The notes beneath the pieces were generated by a model, which was given only the letters and a program-made list of their open reading frames with translations, did no database searches and was not told the DNA's origin. Of a stretch of 64,000 nt of DNA, positions 29,585 to 36,871 are shown in pieces; position 1 is the first letter of the stretch, and each line of letters opens with the position of its first letter. The DNA is from CBDESN01 sp965242495 (GTDB lineage Bacteria; Pseudomonadota; Alphaproteobacteria; MPNO01): assembly GCA_965242495.1 (NCBI GenBank), contig OZ251446.1:186001-250000 (forward strand), read 5' to 3'. Made by a program: the position numbers and the translations under genes.

Positions 29585-30234
29585 CGCGCGACCGCTCAAC
29601 CGATCTCGTCAAGATCCCTGGATTCCCGCTTGCGCGGAGCCTGCCCCCGGCCCCGACCGGGGGAATGACGGAAGGGGGGGCGTATCCGCCTCGAGCCGAT
29701 GGCCTTCCCTCGCCTGTCATCGTAGCCCCCCTCCGTCATTCCCGCGAAAGCGGGAATCCATGGCGGGGAATGACGGCTCCTTTGCCGTACCCGCCTCGAC
29801 CGACGGCCTCCCGCGGGCCGTCGTCACAGGCCCCCCCGTCATTCCCGCGAAAGAGCGTGTGAAGAAACCCTTGGCGTATCCGCCTCGAGCCGATGGCCTC
29901 CCTGGGGCCATCGTCGCACCCCCCTCGTCATTCCCGCGAAAGCGGGAATCCAGGACGGGAAAGGACGGGTCCTTGGCGTCCCGCCTCGCGCCGACGTCAC
30001 AGGCCCTTCGTCCCCACGGAAGCGAGAAACGGGATACGAATATGGATTCCCGCTTTCGCGGGAATGACGAAGGGGGGGGCCGCGACGGCCTCCCGCGGGC
30101 CGACGTCACAGGCCCCCCCTCGTCATTCCCGCGATACAAGCCCCGTCATTCCCGCGAAAGCGGGAATCCATTTCGGACGAAGCCTTCTCGCCGGGCGCGA
30201 CTCTCATGGATAAGCGGGCTCCCCAAACGGACTC
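29585..30234. repeat. Repeat cluster 1: dispersed palindromes and flanking modules
   Basis: A gene-free stretch packed with the palindrome GTCATTCCCGCGAAAGCGGG followed by AATCCA (26 bases). Forward copies: 29735-29760, 29927-29952, 30145-30170. Reverse: 30043-30068. Half copies: 29838-29853 and 30122-30134. One reverse copy (29619-29669) is split by a 25-base G+C-rich insert at 29637-29661. Between them recur larger modules (CTTGGCGTATCCGCCTCGAG and poly-C runs before each forward copy). Open frames here yield the well-known artefact peptides FPRKRES and IPAKAGI. This type of palindrome, like Neisseria dRS3, is scattered in many proteobacterial genomes. Confidence 0.9.
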
Positions 30235-31533
30235 TCAATCGAGATAATCGCTGTACCACAGGCCGCCGAGCGGCAGTTCTTCCTCATACATGCCCTTGAC
30301 GACCGGATCGTCGCTCGCGCGGCGGATGGTGGAAAACCCGTCCTCGCCCTTTTCGAGAATCCACGTCTCGTCGGGCCGGAGCGCATCGACGAAATAGGGC
30401 TGATGCGTCGTGACGAAAATCTGCGGCGCATCCTTTCTTCCCGTTGCACGGGAACGAAATTCGGCGGCCAGCGTTTGCAGCAGCTTGTGATACAGCCCGT
30501 TCTCCGGCTCCTCGATGCAGATGAACGGCGGCGGCGTCGGATCCTCCAGCATGAGCAGATAGGCGAACGCCTTCAACGTCCCGTCGGACATCTGCTGGGC
30601 GTAGAAAGGGTCCTCGAATCCCCTGTCGTTGAATCGAAGCAGCAAGCGCCCGTCCGGGCTGCGCTGCGTGTCGATCCGGTCGATGCCCGGGATCCTCTCG
30701 GCGATTTTCCTCAGGATGCCGTCGAACCTGTCTCGATGCTCGCGTTCCATGAACTGCACGACGTTGCCGAGATTGTCGCCGTGGACGCTCAGATGCGGCT
30801 GCGGACCGGCCAACGGCAGACCGCGGGCGGCGTCGGGGGTGAAGTAGCTCAAATACCATCCCTCGATGAACTCGCGGAAAGCCGCGATCCGGGGATGCTG
30901 CTTCAAGGCGCCGAGCGTCGCGATACCGAGTCGGCGTTTGTCCCGCAGATCGACAAACTCCGCATTTACGCTTTCTTCAGAGTCGGATTCCTTCGAGATT
31001 CGTTTTAAAATCCGGTCTGGATCGAACCCACCGAACCCCACTCTGGTCTGCAAGCCTTCCACTTCCCCTTTCCAGGCGACGCCCTTGCCTTCACGCAGTA
31101 CCAGAAACCATGAGAACTCGCTTGTTTTCCCTAAAATTCTCTCCAAAAGGCCGTATGGCCGCCCAAGCCATTCATGCAAGACGTAGGGTCGACCCGTATC
31201 ATCCTTATCGATATTAAGTATGTAGATCATGTGTGCGTGCGGATCTTGCTGGTAACGGATCGTGAAACTGATCGGCTCCTCGCTCCCCTGGGAACGGATG
31301 CGGTCGAACCCGCCCCGCCCGCGCGCGTCACAGGCCTCCTCGACGCCGAGCTTCAGGCAATCCGCCAGGAACCCGAAGGCGTCGAACAGGGAGCTCTTGC
31401 CGACTCCGTTTCTGCCGATGACGGCCGTCATCGGAGTCAGCGGCGCAACCTCTGGGCCGACCCAGAAATCGCCGAGCACGACATCCTTGAGCACCCGGTA
31501 GTTCCGTATCCAGATCCCTTCGATCTTCGCCAC
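30235..31533 (-). CDS. RecF/ABC-type AAA ATPase behind the methyltransferase
   Basis: 432 residues from the GTG at 31533, 14 bases after the methyltransferase stop, with AGGGGGA upstream. Walker A AVIGRNGVGKSS is at residues 37-48, the signature-like QQMSDGTLKAFAYLL near residue 320, Walker B FICIEEPENGLY near 340, and the H-loop TTHQPYFVDAL near 380. ATPases of this AAA_21 type pair with DUF4276/TOPRIM effectors. The DUF4276 gene is the next intact gene downstream, beyond the repeat cluster. The segment around 30950-31290 has visibly lower G+C than the rest. Confidence 0.83.
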   Translation of the reverse strand: MAKIEGIWIRNYRVLKDVVLGDFWVGPEVAPLTPMTAVIGRNGVGKSSLFDAFGFLADCLKLGVEEACDARGRGGFDRIRSQGSEEPISFTIRYQQDPHAHMIYILNIDKDDTGRPYVLHEWLGRPYGLLERILGKTSEFSWFLVLREGKGVAWKGEVEGLQTRVGFGGFDPDRILKRISKESDSEESVNAEFVDLRDKRRLGIATLGALKQHPRIAAFREFIEGWYLSYFTPDAARGLPLAGPQPHLSVHGDNLGNVVQFMEREHRDRFDGILRKIAERIPGIDRIDTQRSPDGRLLLRFNDRGFEDPFYAQQMSDGTLKAFAYLLMLEDPTPPPFICIEEPENGLYHKLLQTLAAEFRSRATGRKDAPQIFVTTHQPYFVDALRPDETWILEKGEDGFSTIRRASDDPVVKGMYEEELPLGGLWYSDYLD

Positions 31534-31547
31534 GGCAACGGTCCCCC

Positions 31548-34502
31548 TTACCTCGGCGCAGCCAGCAGCATGGCGTCGAGCAGCCGCTTTTCCGCGCCGC
31601 CGCGCGGGTAGAGGGCGGAAAGCGCGTTGGCGAGGCGCAGGAAGGCGGGGCCGCGCTCCTGCTCCGCCTCGATCGAGGCCCGCAGCGCCGTGGCGTGGCC
31701 GCCGGCTTGCAGCAGCATCGCCGCATGCACGCGATCCAGCGCGGTGGCGTCGGGGCTGCGAAGCTCGGCGTCCCCGTCGGCGGCGATAAGCCCGCCGCGC
31801 CGGCGCGGGGGAGGCTTCGGCGCGGCGTCGAGTTCCGGGAACAGCGTCCGTTGCAGGCCGCCCGCCGGGTCCGCCTCGATCCAGCCCGCAGCGGCGCCCG
31901 CTCCGGCGTCGCCGAACAGCTCCTTGGCGCGTTCCGCCACCGGCAGCAGCCGCACGACGCCCTTGGATTGGCCGACGATGCGCCCGGTCCAATGCTCCAG
32001 GTCGATGCCCATGGGCTGGGCGAAGCGGCGCACCACGTCGAAGGGCAGGGCAAGCCCGCCGGCGGCGGGCGCTTCCTCGTCTTCGTCGTCCGCGTCCCTT
32101 CCGTCATTCGCGCCCGCCGCCTCCGTGCTCTGATGCGTCCACAGGAACAGCGCCGTCAGCCGCGCGTCCTCCTCCAGCGCCCCGGCCGCGCCGTCGCCGG
32201 CCTCCGCCGCGCCCAGCACCTGGCGCAGCGCGGCGCGGCCCACCACCTCCCACACCTTCTCCAGATATTCGGCGAGGCCGACTTCATGGCCCTCCGCGGT
32301 CTCCACCGCGCGGCAGCGGCTGAAGATCTCCAGGGCCGGGCCGATGCAGGCGAACACCAGATCGGCCCCGCGCACGCCTTCGCTCTGCAAGCGCGCCATC
32401 CAGGCGGCGACGCGCGCGGGCAGTTCCCGCAACACGTCGGCCCAATCGCCGATCGGGGCGTCCGCGGGGCGCGGGCGGCAGATCAGGTGGACGCTGGTCG
32501 CCAATGATGCTGTCTCGCGTGCGTTGAGTCGGGATCCCATTTCAGTCGAAATTGGCCATGACCCTGTGATCGTCCAGCCGCCGCGGATCAAGCCGGCAAG
32601 CAGCGCCTCCCATCCTTCGGTGGTCTTGTGGGCGAAGACGACGGTGCCGACGCCATCCTCGCGCGACACGCGGCGGCCCTCGGCGAAGGCTCCTGCCATC
32701 ATTTCCTCGAACCACGCGGGGTCTTTGACGCGGCCGCCGCAAGTCTTTGTCCCGTCCTGCACTACCTCGCGCGCCTTGGGCGAAAGCGGGTTGCCGGGAT
32801 CGAAAGGATCGCACAGAAGCGGGTGATCCGGCAATGCGCGCTTGAGCCAGACGAGGAAGAAATCTGAAAGATACGAATAGGGAATGGCGTCGTAGTAAGG
32901 CGGATCGGTGAACCAGACGTCGGCGACTTCGTCCGGTAGTGGGTGTTCCGTGGCGTCGGCAATTTGGGTTTGTGCATTCGGTACGTTACACGCCGCGTCA
33001 ATAACATCACCGACGATTTGATAACCGCTCTTCCAGTTTCCCGGAGCATCGGCAGTTATTACGACCTCGGCAAAATCCCAGACCATTGGTATCGCTTGAC
33101 GACCGAACGTATGTTGCATCTTCTCCGCTATAGCGTTCCACCGTGTACAAGACATATCACTCATTGCCACGCGGCTGAATGCACAAGAGAGCACTTGTTC
33201 TTTGTCAGGAAGCGCGGATTCTTTCAATACAGTGAGAAGTTTGATTAATGCTACCTTCTGCCGCACGGTAAATAAATCTCCGAAAGTTCTAATTCCATAG
33301 AGCGGTATCTGACTGCCTACAGCCCGATGAGTGTCCTTTGTTGGGGTTGGCTCGTTCGGTACCGGACACAACCCCCGCCGACCGCTCCGCTCCCACTCCT
33401 CCAGTATCCCCGCAAGCCGCTCTTGCGCACGCCGCACCGCTCCATAGTCGACGTCCGTCGGCAATCGATAGCGCCGTCCTGCTGCGCCCGGCTTCAACGT
33501 CACCACCGCCGTCATCCGCGCTCCGCCCACCCGACGACCCGCCTCGTCGAACACCACGTCCGCCCCGCCGCGCTGTGCGCTCAGCTGCGCCCGCACCCGC
33601 TCCGGCGGCAACACCGACTCGCAGCACGGGCAGATCGCCCTGGCGCGCGTCACCGTGCCGGCCCGCACCTCCGACTCCGCCTTCGGCTCGAAGACCTCGA
33701 ACGCGACACGCGGCGGCCCGCCTTCCGGCCGTTCGATCCGCAGCCGCAACGCACGCTTCCGCTTCGGCTTCCGCGCCAACCAGAAAGACCGCATCAGCGG
33801 GATCTCCGCCCCACAGCGCGGCGCTTCGCAGCGCGCCGTGCGCGCCCACAGATAGGCGATCGGCGTAGCCCCGTCCGCGTCCTGCGGGTAGAGATCGATC
33901 AGCTCCCGCGCCACCGCGTCCCGGATCGCGGCCCCGGCCTTGCGCAGTTCGTCGGCGAGCGCCGGCCCCCGACGCGGGATGTCCTCCAGCATCACCTTCA
34001 GGATCAGACACGCCACCGGGTTGAGATCGCTCGCAAACGCCTCGCAACCCAGGCGCAACGCCTCCAGCGGGATAGAACCGCCGCCCGCGAACGGGTCCAC
34101 CACCAACGGCGCCTCTTCGCCATGCGCCGCCTTCACCAAGGCCCGGCTCACGCGCAGATAGTCGGGATGGGCGGCGAGGTCCCAATTGGCGAAATCGGCG
34201 ACGAAGCGCAGCAGCGCGGCCTGCAAGTCTTTGTCGCCCGCGCCCGGATGGCAGCGCGGAATGGGCGGCAGCAATGCCCGCGCCTCGTCCTTGAACGCCG
34301 GCGGGCAGAGCGGGTCGCACGGGTCCGGCCACAACAGCGCCAGCAGCACCGCCCGGCTCGACGCCAACGGCCTGCGCGCCCACCACAGATGCAGCGTCGA
34401 GGGATGCCCGTGCCGGATCGACTTCTCCCGCGCCGCATGACGCGACACAACCGCAATCGGAAAATCCACCTCCGCCAGCCGCTTGCACCCGCGCGGGATC
34501 AT
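31548..34502 (-). CDS. DUF1156 adenine-specific DNA methyltransferase with Zn ribbon (COG1743 type)
   Basis: 984 residues. The N-terminal segment RHGHPSTLHLWWARRPLA is the DUF1156 hallmark. The SAM-binding motif VVDPFAGGGSIPLEALRLG is near residue 130 and the catalytic DPPYYDAIPYSYLSDFF near 531, so the motifs are in gamma-type order. A Zn ribbon (CPCCESVLPP, near 292) lies between. These enzymes are predicted N6-adenine or N4-cytosine methyltransferases acting with DUF499 ATPases. The part at residues ~387-524 (32930-33340) is about 50% G+C, against about 70% elsewhere, suggesting a recombined patch ending at the catalytic motif. Repeat clusters bracket this gene and the ATPase after it. Confidence 0.87.
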   Translation of the reverse strand: MIPRGCKRLAEVDFPIAVVSRHAAREKSIRHGHPSTLHLWWARRPLASSRAVLLALLWPDPCDPLCPPAFKDEARALLPPIPRCHPGAGDKDLQAALLRFVADFANWDLAAHPDYLRVSRALVKAAHGEEAPLVVDPFAGGGSIPLEALRLGCEAFASDLNPVACLILKVMLEDIPRRGPALADELRKAGAAIRDAVARELIDLYPQDADGATPIAYLWARTARCEAPRCGAEIPLMRSFWLARKPKRKRALRLRIERPEGGPPRVAFEVFEPKAESEVRAGTVTRARAICPCCESVLPPERVRAQLSAQRGGADVVFDEAGRRVGGARMTAVVTLKPGAAGRRYRLPTDVDYGAVRRAQERLAGILEEWERSGRRGLCPVPNEPTPTKDTHRAVGSQIPLYGIRTFGDLFTVRQKVALIKLLTVLKESALPDKEQVLSCAFSRVAMSDMSCTRWNAIAEKMQHTFGRQAIPMVWDFAEVVITADAPGNWKSGYQIVGDVIDAACNVPNAQTQIADATEHPLPDEVADVWFTDPPYYDAIPYSYLSDFFLVWLKRALPDHPLLCDPFDPGNPLSPKAREVVQDGTKTCGGRVKDPAWFEEMMAGAFAEGRRVSREDGVGTVVFAHKTTEGWEALLAGLIRGGWTITGSWPISTEMGSRLNARETASLATSVHLICRPRPADAPIGDWADVLRELPARVAAWMARLQSEGVRGADLVFACIGPALEIFSRCRAVETAEGHEVGLAEYLEKVWEVVGRAALRQVLGAAEAGDGAAGALEEDARLTALFLWTHQSTEAAGANDGRDADDEDEEAPAAGGLALPFDVVRRFAQPMGIDLEHWTGRIVGQSKGVVRLLPVAERAKELFGDAGAGAAAGWIEADPAGGLQRTLFPELDAAPKPPPRRRGGLIAADGDAELRSPDATALDRVHAAMLLQAGGHATALRASIEAEQERGPAFLRLANALSALYPRGGAEKRLLDAMLLAAPR

Positions 34503-34725
34503 CCCCTCCGATCCACCCCGAAACCGGCCGTCACCGCCGGTTCGCGCCGCAGGCTCGCAGACTTCCCGCCGCCTCCTTGCGCGCGCGGACCCACTGCAAG
34601 CCGGTCCCGCGCGCTCCGTATGATTTGCGCCACCATGACCGCATTCATGCCATTATCGTAGGCGGGTCGCAATCGACACGCCCCGCCACCGGATAACCGC
34701 CGCGGGATCGAGCCGTCATCCCCAT

Positions 34726-34987
34726 GAAAGAGCGTGTGACGAAACCCTTGGCGTATCCGCCTCGAGCCGACGGCCTTCCCGGGGCCATCGTCACGCCCCC
34801 CCTTCGTCATTCCCGCGAAAGCGGGAATCCATATTCGTATCCCGATTCCTGTTTCCGTGGGGACGAGGGAAGCCGTCGGTCGAGGGGATACGCTCAAAGA
34901 CCCGTCCTTTCCCGCCATGGATTCCCGCTTTCGCGGAGCCTGCCCCCGGCCCGACCGGGGGAATGACGGGGAAGGGGCAGGCTCTGC
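34726..34987 (+). repeat. Tandem repeat unit A (262 bases)
   Basis: The unit begins GAAAGAGCGTGTGACGAAAC, carries a forward palindrome (34806-34831), about 85 bases of conserved spacer (containing CCGTGGGGACGAGGGAAGCC), and a reverse palindrome starting at 34918. The reverse palindrome is interrupted by a 24-base G+C-rich insert (34936-34959), nearly the same as the insert in cluster 1 at 29637-29661. Confidence 0.9.
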
Positions 34988-35203
34988 GAAAGAGCGTGTG
35001 ACGAAACCCTTGGCGTATCCGCCTCGAGCCGACGGCCCTCCTGGAGCCGTCGGCGCCCTCCCTTCGTCATTCCCGCGAAAGCGGGAATCCATATTCGTAT
35101 CTCGATTCCTGTTTCCGTGGGGACGAGGGAAGCCGTCGGTCGAGGGGATACGCCCAAAGACCCGTCCTTTCCCGCCATGGATTCCCGCTTTCGCGGGAAT
35201 GAC
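34988..35203 (+). repeat. Tandem repeat unit B (216 bases)
   Basis: A near-identical copy of unit A starting with the same GAAAGAGCGTGTGACGAAAC, with its forward palindrome at 35066-35091 and an uninterrupted reverse palindrome at 35178-35203. It lacks the 24-base insert, which shows that the insert was gained or lost within one copy. It runs directly into a 14-base poly-G tract. Confidence 0.9.
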
Positions 35204-35409
35204 GGGGGGGGGGGGGGAGGGAGCCGCGACGGCCTCCCTCGGGCCGTCGTCAGAGGCCTCTCCCGTCATTTCCGCGCGCCCGGGGATTTCGCGCGCTTGG
35301 TCGGCTGAACCGACGCCCACGCGGACATGGCGGGATTTCTTCACAAACTCGAAAGCGGGAATCCATTCCAATCGATTTCATCGTAAAAGTCTCCGGATTC
35401 CCGCTTTCG

Positions 35410-35456
35410 TCGTCCGCGCAACCGGTCACGGCGTCGAGCCAGTGGCAATCGCGGCG
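35410..35456 (-). other. Duplicated fragment of the helicase DUF3883 domain
   Basis: These 47 bases match 38185-38231, inside the SNF2/DUF3883 helicase gene, at 42 of 47 positions with no gap (my count). On the minus strand they encode RRDCHWLDAVTGCAD, against RRDCYWLYVVTGCAD in the helicase. The fragment abuts a truncated palindrome on one side and overlaps the last codons of the AlbA_2 gene on the other. It must be a relic of a second DUF3883 gene or of a partial duplication. Confidence 0.75.
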
Positions 35457-36679
35457 CCCCCCGTCGCCTTCCACAGGCGGACGGTGAAGCGATGCTCCTC
35501 CTCGATCAGGTCGGGTTCCGTGCCGTTATGCGCCCGCATCCCCGGAACGATCCTGTTCCGCACCCCCATGCCGCGCGCATCGACGTAGCCGTAGTCGCGC
35601 ATGACGTTGACCAGCGTCTGATTCCGCGCATAGCGCGCGCCGGCCTTCATCCCCTCGACCGTTACCGTGTTGGGCAATCGGCCGGGACTCTGGATTTCGA
35701 GGCGGTCGGCGTAGATCGCCAGCATGACGTCGGTCCCCGCAATGCCGTAATCGCGGTGGACGAGCGCGTTCGCCAAGGCTTCCCGGACGACGCTTTCCGG
35801 GTACTCCCAACCGTCGATCCTGCGGGCGCCTTCCAGACGGGCCGTCGGCGTCGTGTTCCGGCGCACGAAATCCCATGCCCGGTCCATGAGTCCGATTTCG
35901 ACGAGAGAGCCGTTGGCGGCCCCCAGCGGCGCCAGGGGGCCGCGCAGGTCTTCGTCGGCGCGGGTCGCGTAGTCGGGATCGACGCCCGGATAGCAAAGCG
36001 CGCGGACGCCCGATTGCGGCAAATGCCTCTCCGGCGCCTTTCCGAACAGCAGCAGCCCGTCGACGGTCGCGACCCGCGCTCCGGCGGACTCCGTCATCAG
36101 TTGGAGATTGCGGAGCAGCGTTTCCCAACCGGCCCCATCGCCCTCCGCCGGCGCGTCGCCGCCGAGGATGCGGGTCAGATAATCGCGCAGACGGCGGAGA
36201 TCGAGCGCATCGAGGCCGGCGCCGGGCGCGGGCTTGAGGCCGTAGCGCAGGCGGCCCGACGCTTGGTACAGCCGTTCGAGCTCCTCGCGGCTCGCCTCTC
36301 GCGACGCGCTACCCACACGAATGTAGTACGCCCGGCGGCCGTCGTGGACGCGCGCGTAGGGCTTGTCAGGGCCGAGCGGGACGCGGATGGCGAGCACGTC
36401 CCGCCCCGGCGCTGCGTCCCGCGCCCATGACAGGAGCGGAATCACCGGCGGCTCGATCTTCGCCCGGCATAGCTCGACCACCCACTCTTCAAAGCGTTCG
36501 CGGGTCGCGCCGGAGATACCGCCGTCGTCCTCGACGCCGAGCAGAACGGCGCCGCCTTCGAGGTTGAGAAAGGCGACGAGCTCCTTGGCGAGATCGTGGT
36601 TCCGCACGTCGTCGCGCTTGAACTCCAGGGTGGAGTCCTCGCCGTTGCGGAGCAGGTCGAACAATTCGGTCCTGTTCAC
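35426..36679 (-). CDS. AlbA_2 / HATPase_c_4 protein (COG2865 type)
   Basis: 417 residues from the GTG at 36679, which overlaps the small upstream ORF by 4 bases. The N-terminal AlbA_2 (Schlafen-like) domain is shown by STLEFKRDD at residues 16-24 and AFLNLEGGAVLLGVEDDG. The C-terminal HATPase_c_4 region contains ESVVREALANALVHRDYG and LAIYADRLEIQSPGRLP. Such proteins are called putative RecG-like helicases or transcriptional regulators; direct function is unknown. The last residues (ATGGAAIATGSTP) are read through the helicase-derived fragment, so the original C-terminus has probably been replaced. Confidence 0.83.
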   Translation of the reverse strand: MNRTELFDLLRNGEDSTLEFKRDDVRNHDLAKELVAFLNLEGGAVLLGVEDDGGISGATRERFEEWVVELCRAKIEPPVIPLLSWARDAAPGRDVLAIRVPLGPDKPYARVHDGRRAYYIRVGSASREASREELERLYQASGRLRYGLKPAPGAGLDALDLRRLRDYLTRILGGDAPAEGDGAGWETLLRNLQLMTESAGARVATVDGLLLFGKAPERHLPQSGVRALCYPGVDPDYATRADEDLRGPLAPLGAANGSLVEIGLMDRAWDFVRRNTTPTARLEGARRIDGWEYPESVVREALANALVHRDYGIAGTDVMLAIYADRLEIQSPGRLPNTVTVEGMKAGARYARNQTLVNVMRDYGYVDARGMGVRNRIVPGMRAHNGTEPDLIEEEHRFTVRLWKATGGAAIATGSTP

Positions 36680-36867
36680 CGGACGCCCTCGAGGTCGGCG
36701 CCCCGGCCGACGAGTCGGCGCAGGCAGCCGATCGCGCGCCGCAGGCTCTCCGAGCGCCGGGAGGCGACTTCGGGGCGCCATGCATTCGCGGCGTAGTCGA
36801 TGAGCCGTTCGACAACCGCTTCGTCGGTCACGCCTTCGACCGCGGCGGCGATGGACGGGCGCGGCAT
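36676..36867 (-). CDS. Truncated TOPRIM-like (DUF4276-type) protein
   Basis: 63 residues, starting 4 bases after the stop of the upstream ATPase gene. The N-terminus PSIAAAVEGVTDEAVVERLIDYA has the TOPRIM start pattern, with the conserved glutamate in VEG and the TDEAVV helix, as in DUF4276 or related effectors of ATPase-TOPRIM pairs. A full protein would be about 200 residues and would contain a DxD strand, which is absent. After residue ~27 the sequence no longer resembles the family. I read it as a stump of the ATPase's partner; a genuine small protein is possible. Confidence 0.45.
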   Translation of the reverse strand: MPRPSIAAAVEGVTDEAVVERLIDYAANAWRPEVASRRSESLRRAIGCLRRLVGRGADLEGVR

Positions 36868-36871
36868 GTTC

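Larger units (their letters stand above)
34503..35425. repeat. Repeat cluster 2 and upstream region of the methyltransferase
   Basis: About 920 bases without a gene. The first 200 bases are the presumed promoter region of the methyltransferase; no good sigma-70 match was found there. From 34715 the sequence is made of the same palindromes and modules as cluster 1, including a tandem duplication (34726-35203, listed separately), a 14-base poly-G tract at 35204-35217, and truncated palindrome halves at 35351-35365 and 35395-35409. It ends at a fragment copied from the helicase gene (35410-35456). Confidence 0.88.

Noticed and set aside
29619..30170. CRISPR array
   Set aside because: The repeats are inverted as well as direct, unevenly spaced, and the spacers are themselves repeated. 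No cas genes are present.
29665..30299. Several open frames with FPRKRES/IPAKAGI peptides
   Set aside because: They are translations of the dispersed palindrome and its flanks, a known source of false genes.
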